Shown here one piece after another: positions 8,333 through 16,350 of a DNA stretch of 25,589 bases. This DNA is from JBFXAN01 sp050184225 (lineage in GTDB: Bacteria; Chloroflexota; Dehalococcoidia; CAUJGQ01). The notes under the pieces were generated by a model, which was not told the origin of the DNA, made no database searches, and worked only from the letters and a program-made list of their open reading frames with translations. The translations under genes and the position numbers were made by a program. Positions within the stretch are counted from its first letter, which is position 1, and every line of letters starts with the position of its first letter. The stretch is from assembly GCA_050184225.1 (NCBI GenBank), contig JBFXAN010000086.1, positions 1-25,589 on the forward strand. Reading direction: 5' to 3'.

Positions 8333-9913
8333 TTAGATGCTCGGCGTCGCCGCGAGTACTCGGCTGCCGACGGGTTCCTGACGTAACCATCCGGCAACCC
8401 GCTCGCCGATCATGATGCAGGTCAGGTTCGTGTTCGCTCGTGGGATCGTCGGCATGATCGAGGCGTCCGCCACGCGCAGGCCCTCGATCCCGCGGACCCG
8501 GCCTTCCTGGTCCACCACTGCCTCCGGGTCGTCGGCTGGTCCCATCTTGGCCGTACCGACCGGGTGGAAGGTTGTGCCGATCGTCATCCGCAGCAGACCT
8601 TCCAGTTGTTCGTCCGAGGCCATGATCTCGTCGGTGAGGATCGGAACACGCTCGACGAACGCCTGCACCTCCGGCGCCCCGGCGATCTGCCAGCAGAGAC
8701 GCAGGGCCTCGATCATCCGCTGGACGTCCAGCGGATCAGCAAAGTAGTTGAGGTCGAGCCGCGGCTGCACGTTTGGGTCGGCGCTGGTCAGGGTGAGGCG
8801 GCCGTGCGAGCGTGGCCGCTGGAGTGAGGCGACGATGCCGATCACGACCGGCGCCCCCAACATTTCCGCGATCGCCGGATCGAGCGGCGCCACGTCGAGG
8901 TGGTTGGCCGGGTAGATCTGCATGTCGTTGAATTCATCGGAGCTTGGCGTCGTGTAGCGGAGCAGGATCTGGATCTGCGGGTTGGCGTAATCCCACGCGT
9001 CCGCCTTCGGGATCAGCGGCAGCACGGCCATCGGGTGGTCCCAAAGGTTGCCGCCGACACCCGGCAGATCGATCACCGGCTCGATACCCAAGGCCCGCAG
9101 GTCTGCCGCTGGGCCGATGCCGGAGCGCATCAGGATCGCGGGCGAGGCAACGGCGCCGGCGGAGAGGGTGATGCGCCGGCCGTAGACCTGTTGCCGTTCG
9201 CCGCCGCACTCGACTTCGACGCCGACCGCGCGGCCGTCCTCGATCAGCACGCGATGGACGAGGCAGTTGCCGCGCACGGTGAGGTTCAGCCGGTCACGCG
9301 CGGGTAGCAGGTAGGCGATCGCGGTGGAGAGGCGCACGCCCTCCCGCTTGTTGTGCTGGATCACACCGAACCCGGTCGCGTCGGGATTGTTGTGGTCCGC
9401 GACGTCTGCGAAACCGAGCCGGCGCAGCACGGACATGTAGGCCTGCGATATGGGCGTCAGTTCGTCCGGTTGCCATCGGCGGATCAACAGCGGCCCGCCT
9501 TGGCCATGGAGATCGCCGCCCTCATCCTGATCGTCTTCCAGCTTGCGAAAGAGTGGCAGCACCTCCTGCCAGGCCCAGGCGGGATTACCCAGCGACGCCC
9601 ATTCGTCGTAGTCGGCGGGCACGCCGCGCAAAGCGACGGTGGCGTTGACGGCGGAGGAGCCGCCCGTCACCTTGCCCCGCGGATAGCGGATCGTCCGGCC
9701 GGGCAGCGCCTCGGCCGTGAAGTGCCAGTCGTGATCGACGACAGACATGTTGTGGCCGTCGATCAGGTCGTGCGGCGTTTCTTCCGGCGACCGGTAGTCC
9801 GGCCCTGCCTCGAGGAGGAGCACCGACCGCTCCGGATCCTCGCTCAACCGCGCGGCCAGCACCGCTCCCGACGAGCCACCGCCGACGATGATGTCGTCAT
9901 ACGTAACCGACAT
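8333..9913 (-). CDS. GMC family FAD-dependent oxidoreductase
   Basis: Flavoenzyme of 526 residues, related to choline dehydrogenase and alcohol oxidases. The FAD-binding motif is at the N terminus (IIVGGGSSGAVLAARLSED, with LLLEAG after it). The GMC signature region GKVTGGSSAVNATVALRG follows, and the C-terminal catalytic pair lies in FHPVGT (His450) and RANTN (Asn494). It oxidises a primary alcohol of unknown identity; the electron acceptor is not evident. The ATG at 9913 has TTGGAGGATTCGCC in front, so the 120 extra codons of open frame upstream are non-coding. A TATAGT box about 47 bases upstream may be its -10. A SnoaL-like gene follows on the same strand. Confidence 0.94.
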   Translation of the reverse strand: MSVTYDDIIVGGGSSGAVLAARLSEDPERSVLLLEAGPDYRSPEETPHDLIDGHNMSVVDHDWHFTAEALPGRTIRYPRGKVTGGSSAVNATVALRGVPADYDEWASLGNPAWAWQEVLPLFRKLEDDQDEGGDLHGQGGPLLIRRWQPDELTPISQAYMSVLRRLGFADVADHNNPDATGFGVIQHNKREGVRLSTAIAYLLPARDRLNLTVRGNCLVHRVLIEDGRAVGVEVECGGERQQVYGRRITLSAGAVASPAILMRSGIGPAADLRALGIEPVIDLPGVGGNLWDHPMAVLPLIPKADAWDYANPQIQILLRYTTPSSDEFNDMQIYPANHLDVAPLDPAIAEMLGAPVVIGIVASLQRPRSHGRLTLTSADPNVQPRLDLNYFADPLDVQRMIEALRLCWQIAGAPEVQAFVERVPILTDEIMASDEQLEGLLRMTIGTTFHPVGTAKMGPADDPEAVVDQEGRVRGIEGLRVADASIMPTIPRANTNLTCIMIGERVAGWLRQEPVGSRVLAATPSI

Positions 9914-9959
9914 GGCGAATCCTCCAATCGTTATGGACATCACGCTGCGAGCAATGCTC

Positions 9960-9965
9960 ACTATA
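9960..9965 (-). promoter_or_regulatory. Possible -10 box of the GMC gene
   Basis: TATAGT on the minus strand (5 of 6 to the sigma-70 consensus), about 47 bases before the ATG. No convincing -35 box stands at the right distance. The surrounding 336-base divergent region (9914-10248) otherwise holds the ftrB promoter. Confidence 0.35.
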
Positions 9966-10087
9966 CTCAGAAAAGCGACGGTTCGATATAGAAAAAGCGG
10001 AGACGGAATATGACATGATGTGGAGTCAGATGGAATCCGTTGTACGGGCCCGGTCAACACCGATTCTCCCGGCTGACATAGCGACGC

Positions 10088-10116
10088 TTGACCGCGCCCG
10101 ACCCGACCGATACAAC
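10088..10116 (+). promoter_or_regulatory. Likely sigma-70-type promoter of the FtrB gene
   Basis: TTGACC (10088-10093, 5 of 6 to consensus) and TACAAC (10111-10116, 4 of 6) are separated by exactly 17 bases. The implied leader before the GTG start is about 125 bases. Confidence 0.42.
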
Positions 10117-10248
10117 AGCCACAGAGCGTGATCGCGACACTCCGATCCCCGCGACAGGAGACGAGACGAAGCGCCGTCGTGTGGCCCGATCGTCCGCGCC
10201 ATGTGACGCATCCGTCGCTCCCTTGCCCCAGCCCAACAGGAGGACCCG

Positions 10249-10701
<453 letters not shown>

Positions 10702-10732
10702 GTGGCCACGCCGACGGGGTTTACCGCCAAGG

Positions 10733-10787
10733 ACCAAGACGCCAAGGCACCAAGCTTGAATTGGACTTGGCGCCTTGGCGCCTGGGT
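10733..10787. terminator. Stem-loop repeat between convergent genes (possible bidirectional terminator)
   Basis: Two 22-base arms (10733-10754 and 10766-10787) pair at 19 positions around an 11-base loop. The sequence is a tandem of CCAAG/CTTGG units. There is no T-tract, so it is either a factor-assisted terminator or a dispersed intergenic repeat. It sits between FtrB and the convergent lipoprotein gene. Confidence 0.5.
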
Positions 10788-10806
10788 GGCTGATTTCGAG
10801 TGACGA

Positions 10807-11466
10807 TCAGCCGTCGGGGGCGGGACGGTGTTGCTGGATCACCGTGCAGCGCGTGCCGTCGTCGGTGCAGCCGAGCCGCTGCTTCGCTTCATCACCGGGG
10901 ACTACGTCTGACCGCCACGCCTCCCAGGCGCCGCCCGCACCGAGGTAGCCGGAATACAGCTTGGCGATGTATTGATCGGTCGCCTCGATCGTGTCCCACG
11001 TCATCGCCCGCAGCGCGGGATGGTCGTCGCGCAGTTGTGTGAGGATCAGCTTGACCAGCGATGACGCCCTGGTCGGGTCCATGATGTCGCGGACGACCTC
11101 CTCGTCGCTGAGCCGGTGGTGATAGCCGAAGTCGCCCGCGATTCCCTGGGCAAAGGCCCAGTCCAGCGCGCTCCGGGCCGTGTGGGGGCGGATGTTGAAG
11201 CGTCCGATCGACCAGTCGGCGGCGTACGCCTCCAGCGGCGCGCTCCGCGCTGCCTGATCCTGCAACTCCTCGGCCGTGCCACGTAGCGGGCTGAGCTGTG
11301 CCTGCCACATCTCCTCGGCCGTGCCGACGACCTCCACCACCCACTGGGACGGGATGCGAACCTCGACCGTGCTCACCTCATCGCCTGATTTCGTGCAGCC
11401 TGTCAGCGCGGCCATCACCCACCCGGCGATGACCATGAGTTGCAGCAGTTTCATTCGTTTGGGCAC
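10807..11466 (-). CDS. Putative lipoprotein, function unknown
   Basis: Exported protein of 219 residues with a lipoprotein signal: a hydrophobic stretch LLQLMVIAGWVMAALTGC, with a lipobox ending at Cys24 if the GTG at 11466 is used. An in-frame ATG at 11454 would give Cys20; neither has a good ribosome-binding site. The mature part contains DWSIGRFNIRPHTARSAL and, later, IAKLYSGYLGAGGAWEAW. These recall the SxGxxQIxPxTA and terminal Ala/Gly blocks of lysozyme-like transglycosylases, but the similarity is weak and a catalytic Glu is not certain, so no function is assigned. A Cys pair near the C terminus (LGCTDDGTRC) may form a disulfide. The start lies 10 bases after the toxin stop, so it may be read from the same transcript. 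Confidence 0.75.
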   Translation of the reverse strand: MPKRMKLLQLMVIAGWVMAALTGCTKSGDEVSTVEVRIPSQWVVEVVGTAEEMWQAQLSPLRGTAEELQDQAARSAPLEAYAADWSIGRFNIRPHTARSALDWAFAQGIAGDFGYHHRLSDEEVVRDIMDPTRASSLVKLILTQLRDDHPALRAMTWDTIEATDQYIAKLYSGYLGAGGAWEAWRSDVVPGDEAKQRLGCTDDGTRCTVIQQHRPAPDG

Positions 11467-11476
11467 GAGTTGATCA

Positions 11477-11833
11477 TCAGGTCAGCCAATGCTCCAAGTT
11501 CGTTCCCATCGATTCTCCATTCAGCAATCGGCCGAGGGCATCAACAAGCCGTCCAGGTGTTCGAGGATCGTGCCGTGAGTAACGCCGGTTCGTGGTGAAA
11601 ATTAGTCCCGCGTACGGACGTCCATGCTGTAGTTCGTTCGATGCAATCACCCGAAAGTCGGCGACGTTCTCGGTGACGATGAGACGTTGTTCTGCCTGTG
11701 CCGCCGAGAAAATGACGGTGTCGGCCTGACCGCGAAGATCGGGCCGATCCTGGACTGCGATCGCGTCGTGACCATGCCGACGCAACTGCTCCGCAATCGC
11801 CGCCGACCACATTTCATCAAGCAGAAGCTTCAC
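11477..11833 (-). CDS. DUF5615 PIN-like toxin
   Basis: Putative RNase toxin of 118 residues in the PIN-like DUF5615 (COG4634) family. Conserved acidic positions are visible in KLLLDEM (Asp6, Glu7), GQADTVIFSAA (Asp38) and IVTENVADF, arranged as in PIN metal sites. It starts with GTG, and the sequence GTGA makes a 4-base overlap with the stop codon of the upstream antitoxin gene, which implies translational coupling and fixed stoichiometry. Family partners are usually DUF433-type antitoxins, as here. RNase activity is inferred from the family and not from anything specific in this sequence. Confidence 0.85.
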   Translation of the reverse strand: MKLLLDEMWSAAIAEQLRRHGHDAIAVQDRPDLRGQADTVIFSAAQAEQRLIVTENVADFRVIASNELQHGRPYAGLIFTTNRRYSRHDPRTPGRLVDALGRLLNGESMGTNLEHWLT

Positions 11834-12255
11834 CGTTCGAACAGCGCCTGTTGCCGACGCCAGGCCGCCTCTGCTTGTTCAGCTTCGTCGTCAACACGCT
11901 GGATCCAATCGTCAATCTCCTCGCGGAAGTCCACGTAATAGCGCAGGACTGTTTGAACTTGCTCAGGGCTAAGGCCGGCAAGGATAGCGATCTGCTGAAT
12001 CACTTCTTCATGTATCGACTCAGTTTCTTGAAAGAGGCGTGCCACTTCCCAAACATCTGGGCCGCCGGCCAGGCCGGGGCGGCGGCCTGCCGGGCCAGGT
12101 CGGAAGACGATCCCAGGATGCGCCTCAATGCGCAGTCCCTCCTCCAGCAGCGTTTTGGCTACATGCGAGCGCGAGCGTCCGGTCTTTCGGCTTTGCGCTT
12201 CAAGGCGTGCCAAAGTGTCAGCTTCAATACGCAGAGACAAGTGGCGCGTTGGCAT
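11830..12255 (-). CDS. Antitoxin with ribbon-helix-helix and DUF433-like regions
   Basis: Protein of 141 residues. The N-terminal 45 residues (HLSLRIEADTLARLEAQ, then GRSRSHVAKTLLEEGLRIE) form a clear CopG/MetJ-type RHH DNA-binding unit. The middle part (HPGIVFRPGPAGRRPGLAGG, then LSPEQVQTVLRYYVDFREEIDDWI) looks like DUF433. The C-terminal acidic/Gln-rich helix (DDEAEQAEAAWRRQQALFER) may be the toxin-wrapping segment. It is the first gene of the pair and overlaps the toxin by four bases. The ATG at 12255 starts at the RHH strand; a GTG at 12297 would add 14 residues. Two CACAGTGT repeats 30-47 bases upstream are likely operator sites, consistent with autorepression. Confidence 0.84.
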   Translation of the reverse strand: MPTRHLSLRIEADTLARLEAQSRKTGRSRSHVAKTLLEEGLRIEAHPGIVFRPGPAGRRPGLAGGPDVWEVARLFQETESIHEEVIQQIAILAGLSPEQVQTVLRYYVDFREEIDDWIQRVDDEAEQAEAAWRRQQALFER

Positions 12256-12284
12256 AGGTTGGATACGATTTCCTCGTGGTGTGG

Positions 12285-12302
12285 CACAGTGTAACACAGT
12301 GT
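12285..12302. promoter_or_regulatory. Putative antitoxin operator: two CACAGTGT direct repeats
   Basis: CACAGTGT occurs at 12285-12292 and 12295-12302, exactly 10 bases apart start to start. Each half is itself near-palindromic (ACACTGTGT on the other strand). Such phased short repeats are typical of RHH repressor operators, and they sit just before the antitoxin gene. Confidence 0.5.
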
Positions 12303-12349
12303 GTACTTCGGAGCCGCGTAGCCTCAGCGATGCGGAGGCGGTCGATCAA

Positions 12350-12991
12350 TCAGTCAGCGACTTCCATCTTGAGTTGGGCGGCGTAGAGCGCGGCTTGGGT
12401 GCGGCTGGCGAGGCCGAGCTTGCCCAGCAGGTTGCTGACGTGGACGCTGACGGTTTTGTCGGCGATGCCGAGCTGATCGGCGATCTCGCGGTTGGTCAGA
12501 CCCTGGGCAACAAGGGATAACACGGTCTGCTCGCGCTGGGTGAGCGAGGTGCTGGGGACGGCCCGGGGGCGGGTGGTGACGTTGAGCAGATGGCGCGTCG
12601 CCTCAGGGTGCAGATATGGCCGGCCGCTGTGCACTGCGCGGATCACGTCGCTCAGTTCGCCGATCTCGACATCTTTCAAGAGAAACCCGTCGGCGCCCGC
12701 CTGCAACGCGCCGAGGACCAACTCGGCTTCAGAAAATGTGGTCAACGCAATCACCCGGATGTGCGGATCGGCCCGCTTGATCGCTTCGGTCGCCGTGACG
12801 CCGTCCATCACCGGCATGACGAGGTCCATCAAGACGATGTCGGGCTGCACCGACGAGACGAGCGCGACGGCTTCCCGGCCATCCGGCGCCTCGCCGGCGA
12901 CATCAAGCCCGGGGATGACGCGCAACGCCGCGCGCAGACCCTGCCGCACGACCGGATGATCGTCGACGACCACGATCCGGATCGTCTCCAT
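12350..12991 (-). CDS. NarL/LuxR-family response regulator
   Basis: Two-component transcription factor of 213 residues. The receiver domain (about 1-120) has the acidic pair at Asp10/Asp11, phosphoacceptor Asp56 (DIVLMDLVMP), the Thr-Thr switch region around 84-85 and Lys106 (LLKD). The LuxR-type HTH (about 148-208) has LTQREQTVLSLVAQGLTNREIADQL and KTVSVHVSNLLGKLG. It resembles LiaR/VraR/DegU-type regulators. GAGGGAG precedes the ATG. It starts 9 bases after the stop of the histidine kinase, its evident partner, on the same strand. That kinase carries an in-frame TAG, so signalling through this pair may be altered. Confidence 0.93.
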   Translation of the reverse strand: METIRIVVVDDHPVVRQGLRAALRVIPGLDVAGEAPDGREAVALVSSVQPDIVLMDLVMPVMDGVTATEAIKRADPHIRVIALTTFSEAELVLGALQAGADGFLLKDVEIGELSDVIRAVHSGRPYLHPEATRHLLNVTTRPRAVPSTSLTQREQTVLSLVAQGLTNREIADQLGIADKTVSVHVSNLLGKLGLASRTQAALYAAQLKMEVAD

Positions 12992-13000
12992 TGGACTCCC

Positions 13001-13756
13001 TCAATCGATTGCGGTGATGGACGTGGGCCAGGTGACGGCGACCGTGGTTCCCCGCCCGACGCGGGTGTTGATCTCGATCGTCGCATCGATTCCGGCTGCC
13101 CGCTCGCGCATCGAGATCAGTCCCAGGCTACCGTCGGAGACATCCGCCGAATCGAAGCCACATCCGTCGTCTGTGATGAGCAACCGTGTTGGGTCGGCCC
13201 CCGTCAGCGTCACGGAGACGTGTCGCGCGCCGGCGTGGCGGGCGATATTGGTCAGCGCCTCCTGGGCGATGCGCGCGAGTGCCTGCACGATCTCGCCGGG
13301 AAGTTCCAGCCGCTCATCGATCGCAGCCGCCACGATCATGCCGGTGCGTTGCTCGAAGGCTGCGATGTGATGCCGCAGACGCCGCGCGAGGCTCTCCGTA
13401 CCGGCTTCCGGCGGACGTAGCTCGACCAGCAGCGCCCGCATTTCGGCCAGGGCGCTGCGGGTCTGATCGTGAATCTGACGGAGCGAGGCACGCGCTTCGT
13501 CGCGGTCGATCTCCCAGAGGTCGGGTATAGCCTGGGAGAGTAGGCTCATCCCCACCAGCGACTGCGTGACCGAGTCGTGCAGTTCGCGTGCCAGCCGGCG
13601 GCGCTCCTCCAGCACCGCGATCTGCTGTCCGCGCTCGAACAGGAGCATCTGCTGGCGGCGGCTGTCGATCGCGGCCGCCAGCTGGGCCGCCGTCACCTGA
13701 TATGGGCGCAGGTCCGCCTCGATCCACTCGTGCCGATCGGCACACGAGAGCGACAC
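13001..13756 (-). CDS. Histidine kinase, C-terminal portion (part GAF, HisKA_3, HATPase_c)
   Basis: Downstream portion of a NarX/LiaS-type sensor kinase interrupted by a TAG at 13823-13825. The open frame here, 251 residues from a GTG at 13756, carries the end of a GAF domain, then a coiled helix (QIAVLEERRRLARELHDSVTQ, phosphoacceptor His60) and the ATPase domain. The latter has EALTNIARHAGA (N box), DDGCGFD (G1), LGLISMRERAAGI (G2) and GRGTTV. The catalytic parts look intact. No ribosome-binding site precedes the GTG, so independent translation is doubtful. The 23 codons between the TAG and this GTG are in the same frame and encode normal GAF sequence (GRPAVAFIPLVAGERHLGTV). Kinase activity could persist only with re-initiation or readthrough. 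Confidence 0.85.
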   Translation of the reverse strand: MSLSCADRHEWIEADLRPYQVTAAQLAAAIDSRRQQMLLFERGQQIAVLEERRRLARELHDSVTQSLVGMSLLSQAIPDLWEIDRDEARASLRQIHDQTRSALAEMRALLVELRPPEAGTESLARRLRHHIAAFEQRTGMIVAAAIDERLELPGEIVQALARIAQEALTNIARHAGARHVSVTLTGADPTRLLITDDGCGFDSADVSDGSLGLISMRERAAGIDATIEINTRVGRGTTVAVTWPTSITAID

Positions 13757-13822
13757 GGTACCGAGATGCCGCTCGCCGGCGACCAGCGGAATGAACGCAA
13801 CAGCCGGGCGACCGGCCTCGGT

Positions 13823-14269
13823 CTACAGGCGGCGTACCACCTCGCTGACCTGACCGGCGATGGTGATGTCGGGGATTGTGACGGTGTCGCCGGCGTCGAG
13901 CGTGTCGATGATCCCGGCGAGCGCGTCGTACGGGATGCGGAGGTCGAAACGTTCGAGACCGCCGGAGGGCGACCAGCGCATCCGGCAGGCGAGCGCCGTG
14001 CGCCGGCCCCGGCTGTCGGTTTCATAGAGGGAGACGGTGGAGTGGTAGCGGCCGCCGGCCGCCACCTGTTCGAGGTAGGCGGTGATCACCTCGTCGACGC
14101 TCATCGCCGTGCTGATCCGGCGGCTGGTTTCGTAGAGCAGTTGCGTCGAGTCCAGGGTCCGTCTGATGCGCTCGAGTTCATGGCTCAGCCGCTCGGCCCG
14201 TCGTTGCGCCGCATCGCGCTCGCGGCGCAACGCATCCGTGGCAGGGGTGCTCTCAGCAGCAATGGTCAT
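13823..14269 (-). CDS. Histidine kinase, N-terminal portion ending at an in-frame TAG
   Basis: Coiled-coil (about 12-50: ATDALRRERDAAQRRAERLSH and on) followed by most of a GAF sensor domain (about 50-148), ending SEVVRRL at a TAG. Reading on past the TAG in the same frame, without any indel, gives the rest of the GAF domain and a complete HisKA_3/HATPase kinase. The original gene was therefore about 422 codons (13001-14269), with the stop at codon 149; CAG (Gln) to TAG is the simplest change. The ATG at 14269 is used here; a TTG four codons earlier is possible, and neither has a good ribosome-binding site. The product on its own would be a cytoplasmic GAF protein without output domain. Confidence 0.75.
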   Translation of the reverse strand: MTIAAESTPATDALRRERDAAQRRAERLSHELERIRRTLDSTQLLYETSRRISTAMSVDEVITAYLEQVAAGGRYHSTVSLYETDSRGRRTALACRMRWSPSGGLERFDLRIPYDALAGIIDTLDAGDTVTIPDITIAGQVSEVVRRL

Positions 14270-14558
14270 GACCGAATCCAATCCGATCAGCAGGAGTGCT
14301 TCCCGTCACCGTATGCCATGCGTCCCGGCTGTGGCACGTTCGGACGGCCGGAAGCGGCGGTGAGCGCTCAAACAGGTACGCTGCCGGCACACCTGCGACA
14401 GGTGTGAACCCACCCCTGTCCTGAGGTCTAGTACTTTGCCTTAGCCGGCTCCGTCCTCTGGCTCGGCGTCTCGCGGCTGTCACACGGCGTAGCGTGGAAG
14501 TTGTGAGACGTTCGGTGGTTGCTGCCGGCAGGCTCGGCGCAATCGAAGGAGCGAGCCA

Positions 14559-15719
14559 ATGTCTATCACTCGACTTGAGGGCATTGCAGGATTTGGCATC
14601 GATGAAGTTGCCCGTGCCGCGGCCGCCGACCCGACTGTGCTCCGATTGGAGAACCTGGACACGGACCTTCGGCCGCCCGCCGGTGTGGTCGCCGTCACCG
14701 GCAACGCCCTGACGGATGACGATGCCAACAGCTACCTGCCGTTCATCGGCCGGCGCTCCCTGCGCGCGGCGGTGGCGGCACATGTCGCACGCGGCAGCGG
14801 TATCACCTATGACGCGGACCGCAACGTCGTTATCACCGCCGGCGGTACCGAGGGCCTGTTCGTCTCGCTGCTGGCGACGGTGGACCCCGGTCGGGAGGTA
14901 ATCCTCACCGATCCGACCTACGCCGGCATGACGCAACGCGTTCGGCTCGCTGGCGGCCGGCCGATGCATGTGCCGCTGCGGGTGATCGACGGCCGCTGGC
15001 GCCTGGATCTTGACGCGCTGGCGGCGGCAGTCACACCGCAAACGGCGGCACTGTTCCTGATGAGCCCCTCGATGCCCTCCGGCGCCGTCTTCAACCGGGC
15101 AGAGTGGCAGGCGATCGCCCGGCTGTGTGTCGAGCGGGATCTCTGGCTGATCTACAACGCCGCGATGGAGCGGATCCTCTTTGACGGGCTGACCGCGATT
15201 CATCCGGCATCCTTCCCGGGTATGGCGGAGCGCACGATTACGGTCGGCTCCGTGTCGAAGGAGTTGCGGATGATCGGCTGGCGAATCGGCTGGGTCGTGG
15301 GACCGGAACGTGTGATGAACGACATCGTCTGGACCCATACCTACACGGTGGTGACGCCGCCGGGCATCTCGCAGGCTGCCGCCGAATACGCGCTGCGCAC
15401 GTCCGACGATGGCGTCATCGAGAGCGTCCGTGAATGGCAGCGCCGCCGCGACATGCTGCTGGCGCAGTTCGATGGGTTCCCCGTGATCGTCCCCGACGGC
15501 GGCTGGTCGCTGCTGCTCGACACGCAGGCGCTCGGACTCGAGCCAGCCGAGGCGTCGCGCATCCTCCTTGAGCAGACCCGCATCGCCGCCACCCCGATGA
15601 CCGGCTGGGGTGAGGAGGTCGCCGGACGTCATGTCCGCTTCGTCTTTAGCAACGAGCCGGTGCCGCGGCTTGCCCAGATCCGGCAGCGGCTTCAAGGGAC
15701 CGCGTTGTGCGGTCGGTAG
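14559..15719 (+). CDS. PLP-dependent class I/II aminotransferase-like protein with altered active site
   Basis: Fold-type I PLP enzyme of 386 residues. Landmarks are GGTEGL (phosphate loop, about 95-100), DPTYAGM, the Schiff-base lysine in VGSVSKELRMIGWRIGW (Lys234) and HVRFVFS with the carboxylate-binding Arg near 363. Several otherwise nearly invariant positions differ: NPxNPTG is SPSMPSG (Met172 in place of the Asn that contacts the PLP hydroxyl), and the DExYE motif is NAAMER (Asn200 for the Asp that pairs with the pyridine nitrogen, Met203 for Tyr). The reaction may therefore not be ordinary transamination. GAAGGAG lies before the ATG. It is followed 49 bases later by a GNAT gene on the same strand, so the two probably form an operon. 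Confidence 0.88.
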   Translation: MSITRLEGIAGFGIDEVARAAAADPTVLRLENLDTDLRPPAGVVAVTGNALTDDDANSYLPFIGRRSLRAAVAAHVARGSGITYDADRNVVITAGGTEGLFVSLLATVDPGREVILTDPTYAGMTQRVRLAGGRPMHVPLRVIDGRWRLDLDALAAAVTPQTAALFLMSPSMPSGAVFNRAEWQAIARLCVERDLWLIYNAAMERILFDGLTAIHPASFPGMAERTITVGSVSKELRMIGWRIGWVVGPERVMNDIVWTHTYTVVTPPGISQAAAEYALRTSDDGVIESVREWQRRRDMLLAQFDGFPVIVPDGGWSLLLDTQALGLEPAEASRILLEQTRIAATPMTGWGEEVAGRHVRFVFSNEPVPRLAQIRQRLQGTALCGR

Positions 15720-15768
15720 ATTCGATGTGCTGGGTAGAACGTCGCCGGCCCTGAAAGGAGAATCCATA

Positions 15769-16350
15769 ATGGTGAGAATCGAGCCGCGTGCCGGCTTCGT
15801 CGACATACCCCAACCGATGCCGATCGCGGATCTGCGCGTCTGCGCCGCGCGGACAGATCAGGATTGGCGCGACGTGCTCGCGGTAATCATGGACCACATC
15901 GAGTGGATTACAGCATCGGCCGGAATTGACGACCCGTTCGACGTGCAACCAAGCCTCCGCGGCGAGCTGGATGACCTGCGCGCCTTCTACACGCCACCGC
16001 ATGGCCGGATCTTCCTGGCTCGACTGGACGGTGTGCCCGTCGGCAGCGTCGGCGTGGCCGCCGAGCCGGATGGCGTTGCAGAGATGAAGCGGCTCTTCGT
16101 GCGGCCGGGGGCGCGCGGGCACAACCTGGGCGAGCATCTCGTCCGGACGGCGCTGGACGCGGCGCAGCAGCTCGGCTGCCACACGCTGCGGCTCTCGACG
16201 ATACCGGGGCTGATGGACACCGCGATCGGCCTCTACCGGCGCCTCGGCTTCGAAGAAACCGCTCCATTCGGCGACATCGACCTCGACAGCATGCTCTTCC
16301 TCGCGCGGCCGGTGCTGCCGTCGCCCGATCCCGCGTTCACTGCTGAGTGA
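15769..16350 (+). CDS. GNAT family N-acetyltransferase
   Basis: Acetyl-CoA-dependent acyltransferase of 193 residues. The fold core is clear: GRIFLARLDGVPVGSVGV (strands 2-3), VAEMKRLFVRPGARGHNLGEHLV (strand 4 and the acetyl-CoA pyrophosphate loop, R-x-x-G-x-x-x-G) and AIGLYRRLGFEETAPFGD (strand 6/7). The N-terminal extension of about 60 residues is not diagnostic. The ATG at 15769 is supported by AAAGGAGAATCC. The substrate is unknown. It follows the unusual aminotransferase-like gene on the same strand, so both may act on the same amino compound, which is inference. Its last 14 bases overlap the convergent DUF1992-like gene. Confidence 0.88.
   Translation: MVRIEPRAGFVDIPQPMPIADLRVCAARTDQDWRDVLAVIMDHIEWITASAGIDDPFDVQPSLRGELDDLRAFYTPPHGRIFLARLDGVPVGSVGVAAEPDGVAEMKRLFVRPGARGHNLGEHLVRTALDAAQQLGCHTLRLSTIPGLMDTAIGLYRRLGFEETAPFGDIDLDSMLFLARPVLPSPDPAFTAE

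Noticed and set aside
9914..10248. Small gene or RNA in the 335-base gap between the GMC and FtrB genes
   Set aside because: No codon pattern, ribosome-binding site or stable fold stands out beyond the two promoter candidates.
12350..12991. Toxin-antitoxin and two-component genes as one regulatory operon
   Set aside because: There is a 94-base gap with its own operator-like repeats before the antitoxin; same-strand order alone does not link them.
13756..13825. Frameshift or programmed recoding slip in the histidine kinase
   Set aside because: The distance from the TAG to the downstream frame is an exact multiple of three and the GAF sequence continues without a shift, so it is a plain stop codon.
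14253..15806. Minus-strand open frame of 517 codons opposite the aminotransferase
   Set aside because: Antisense shadow, rich in Arg/His/Gly and without any recognisable motif; it also overlaps the kinase start.
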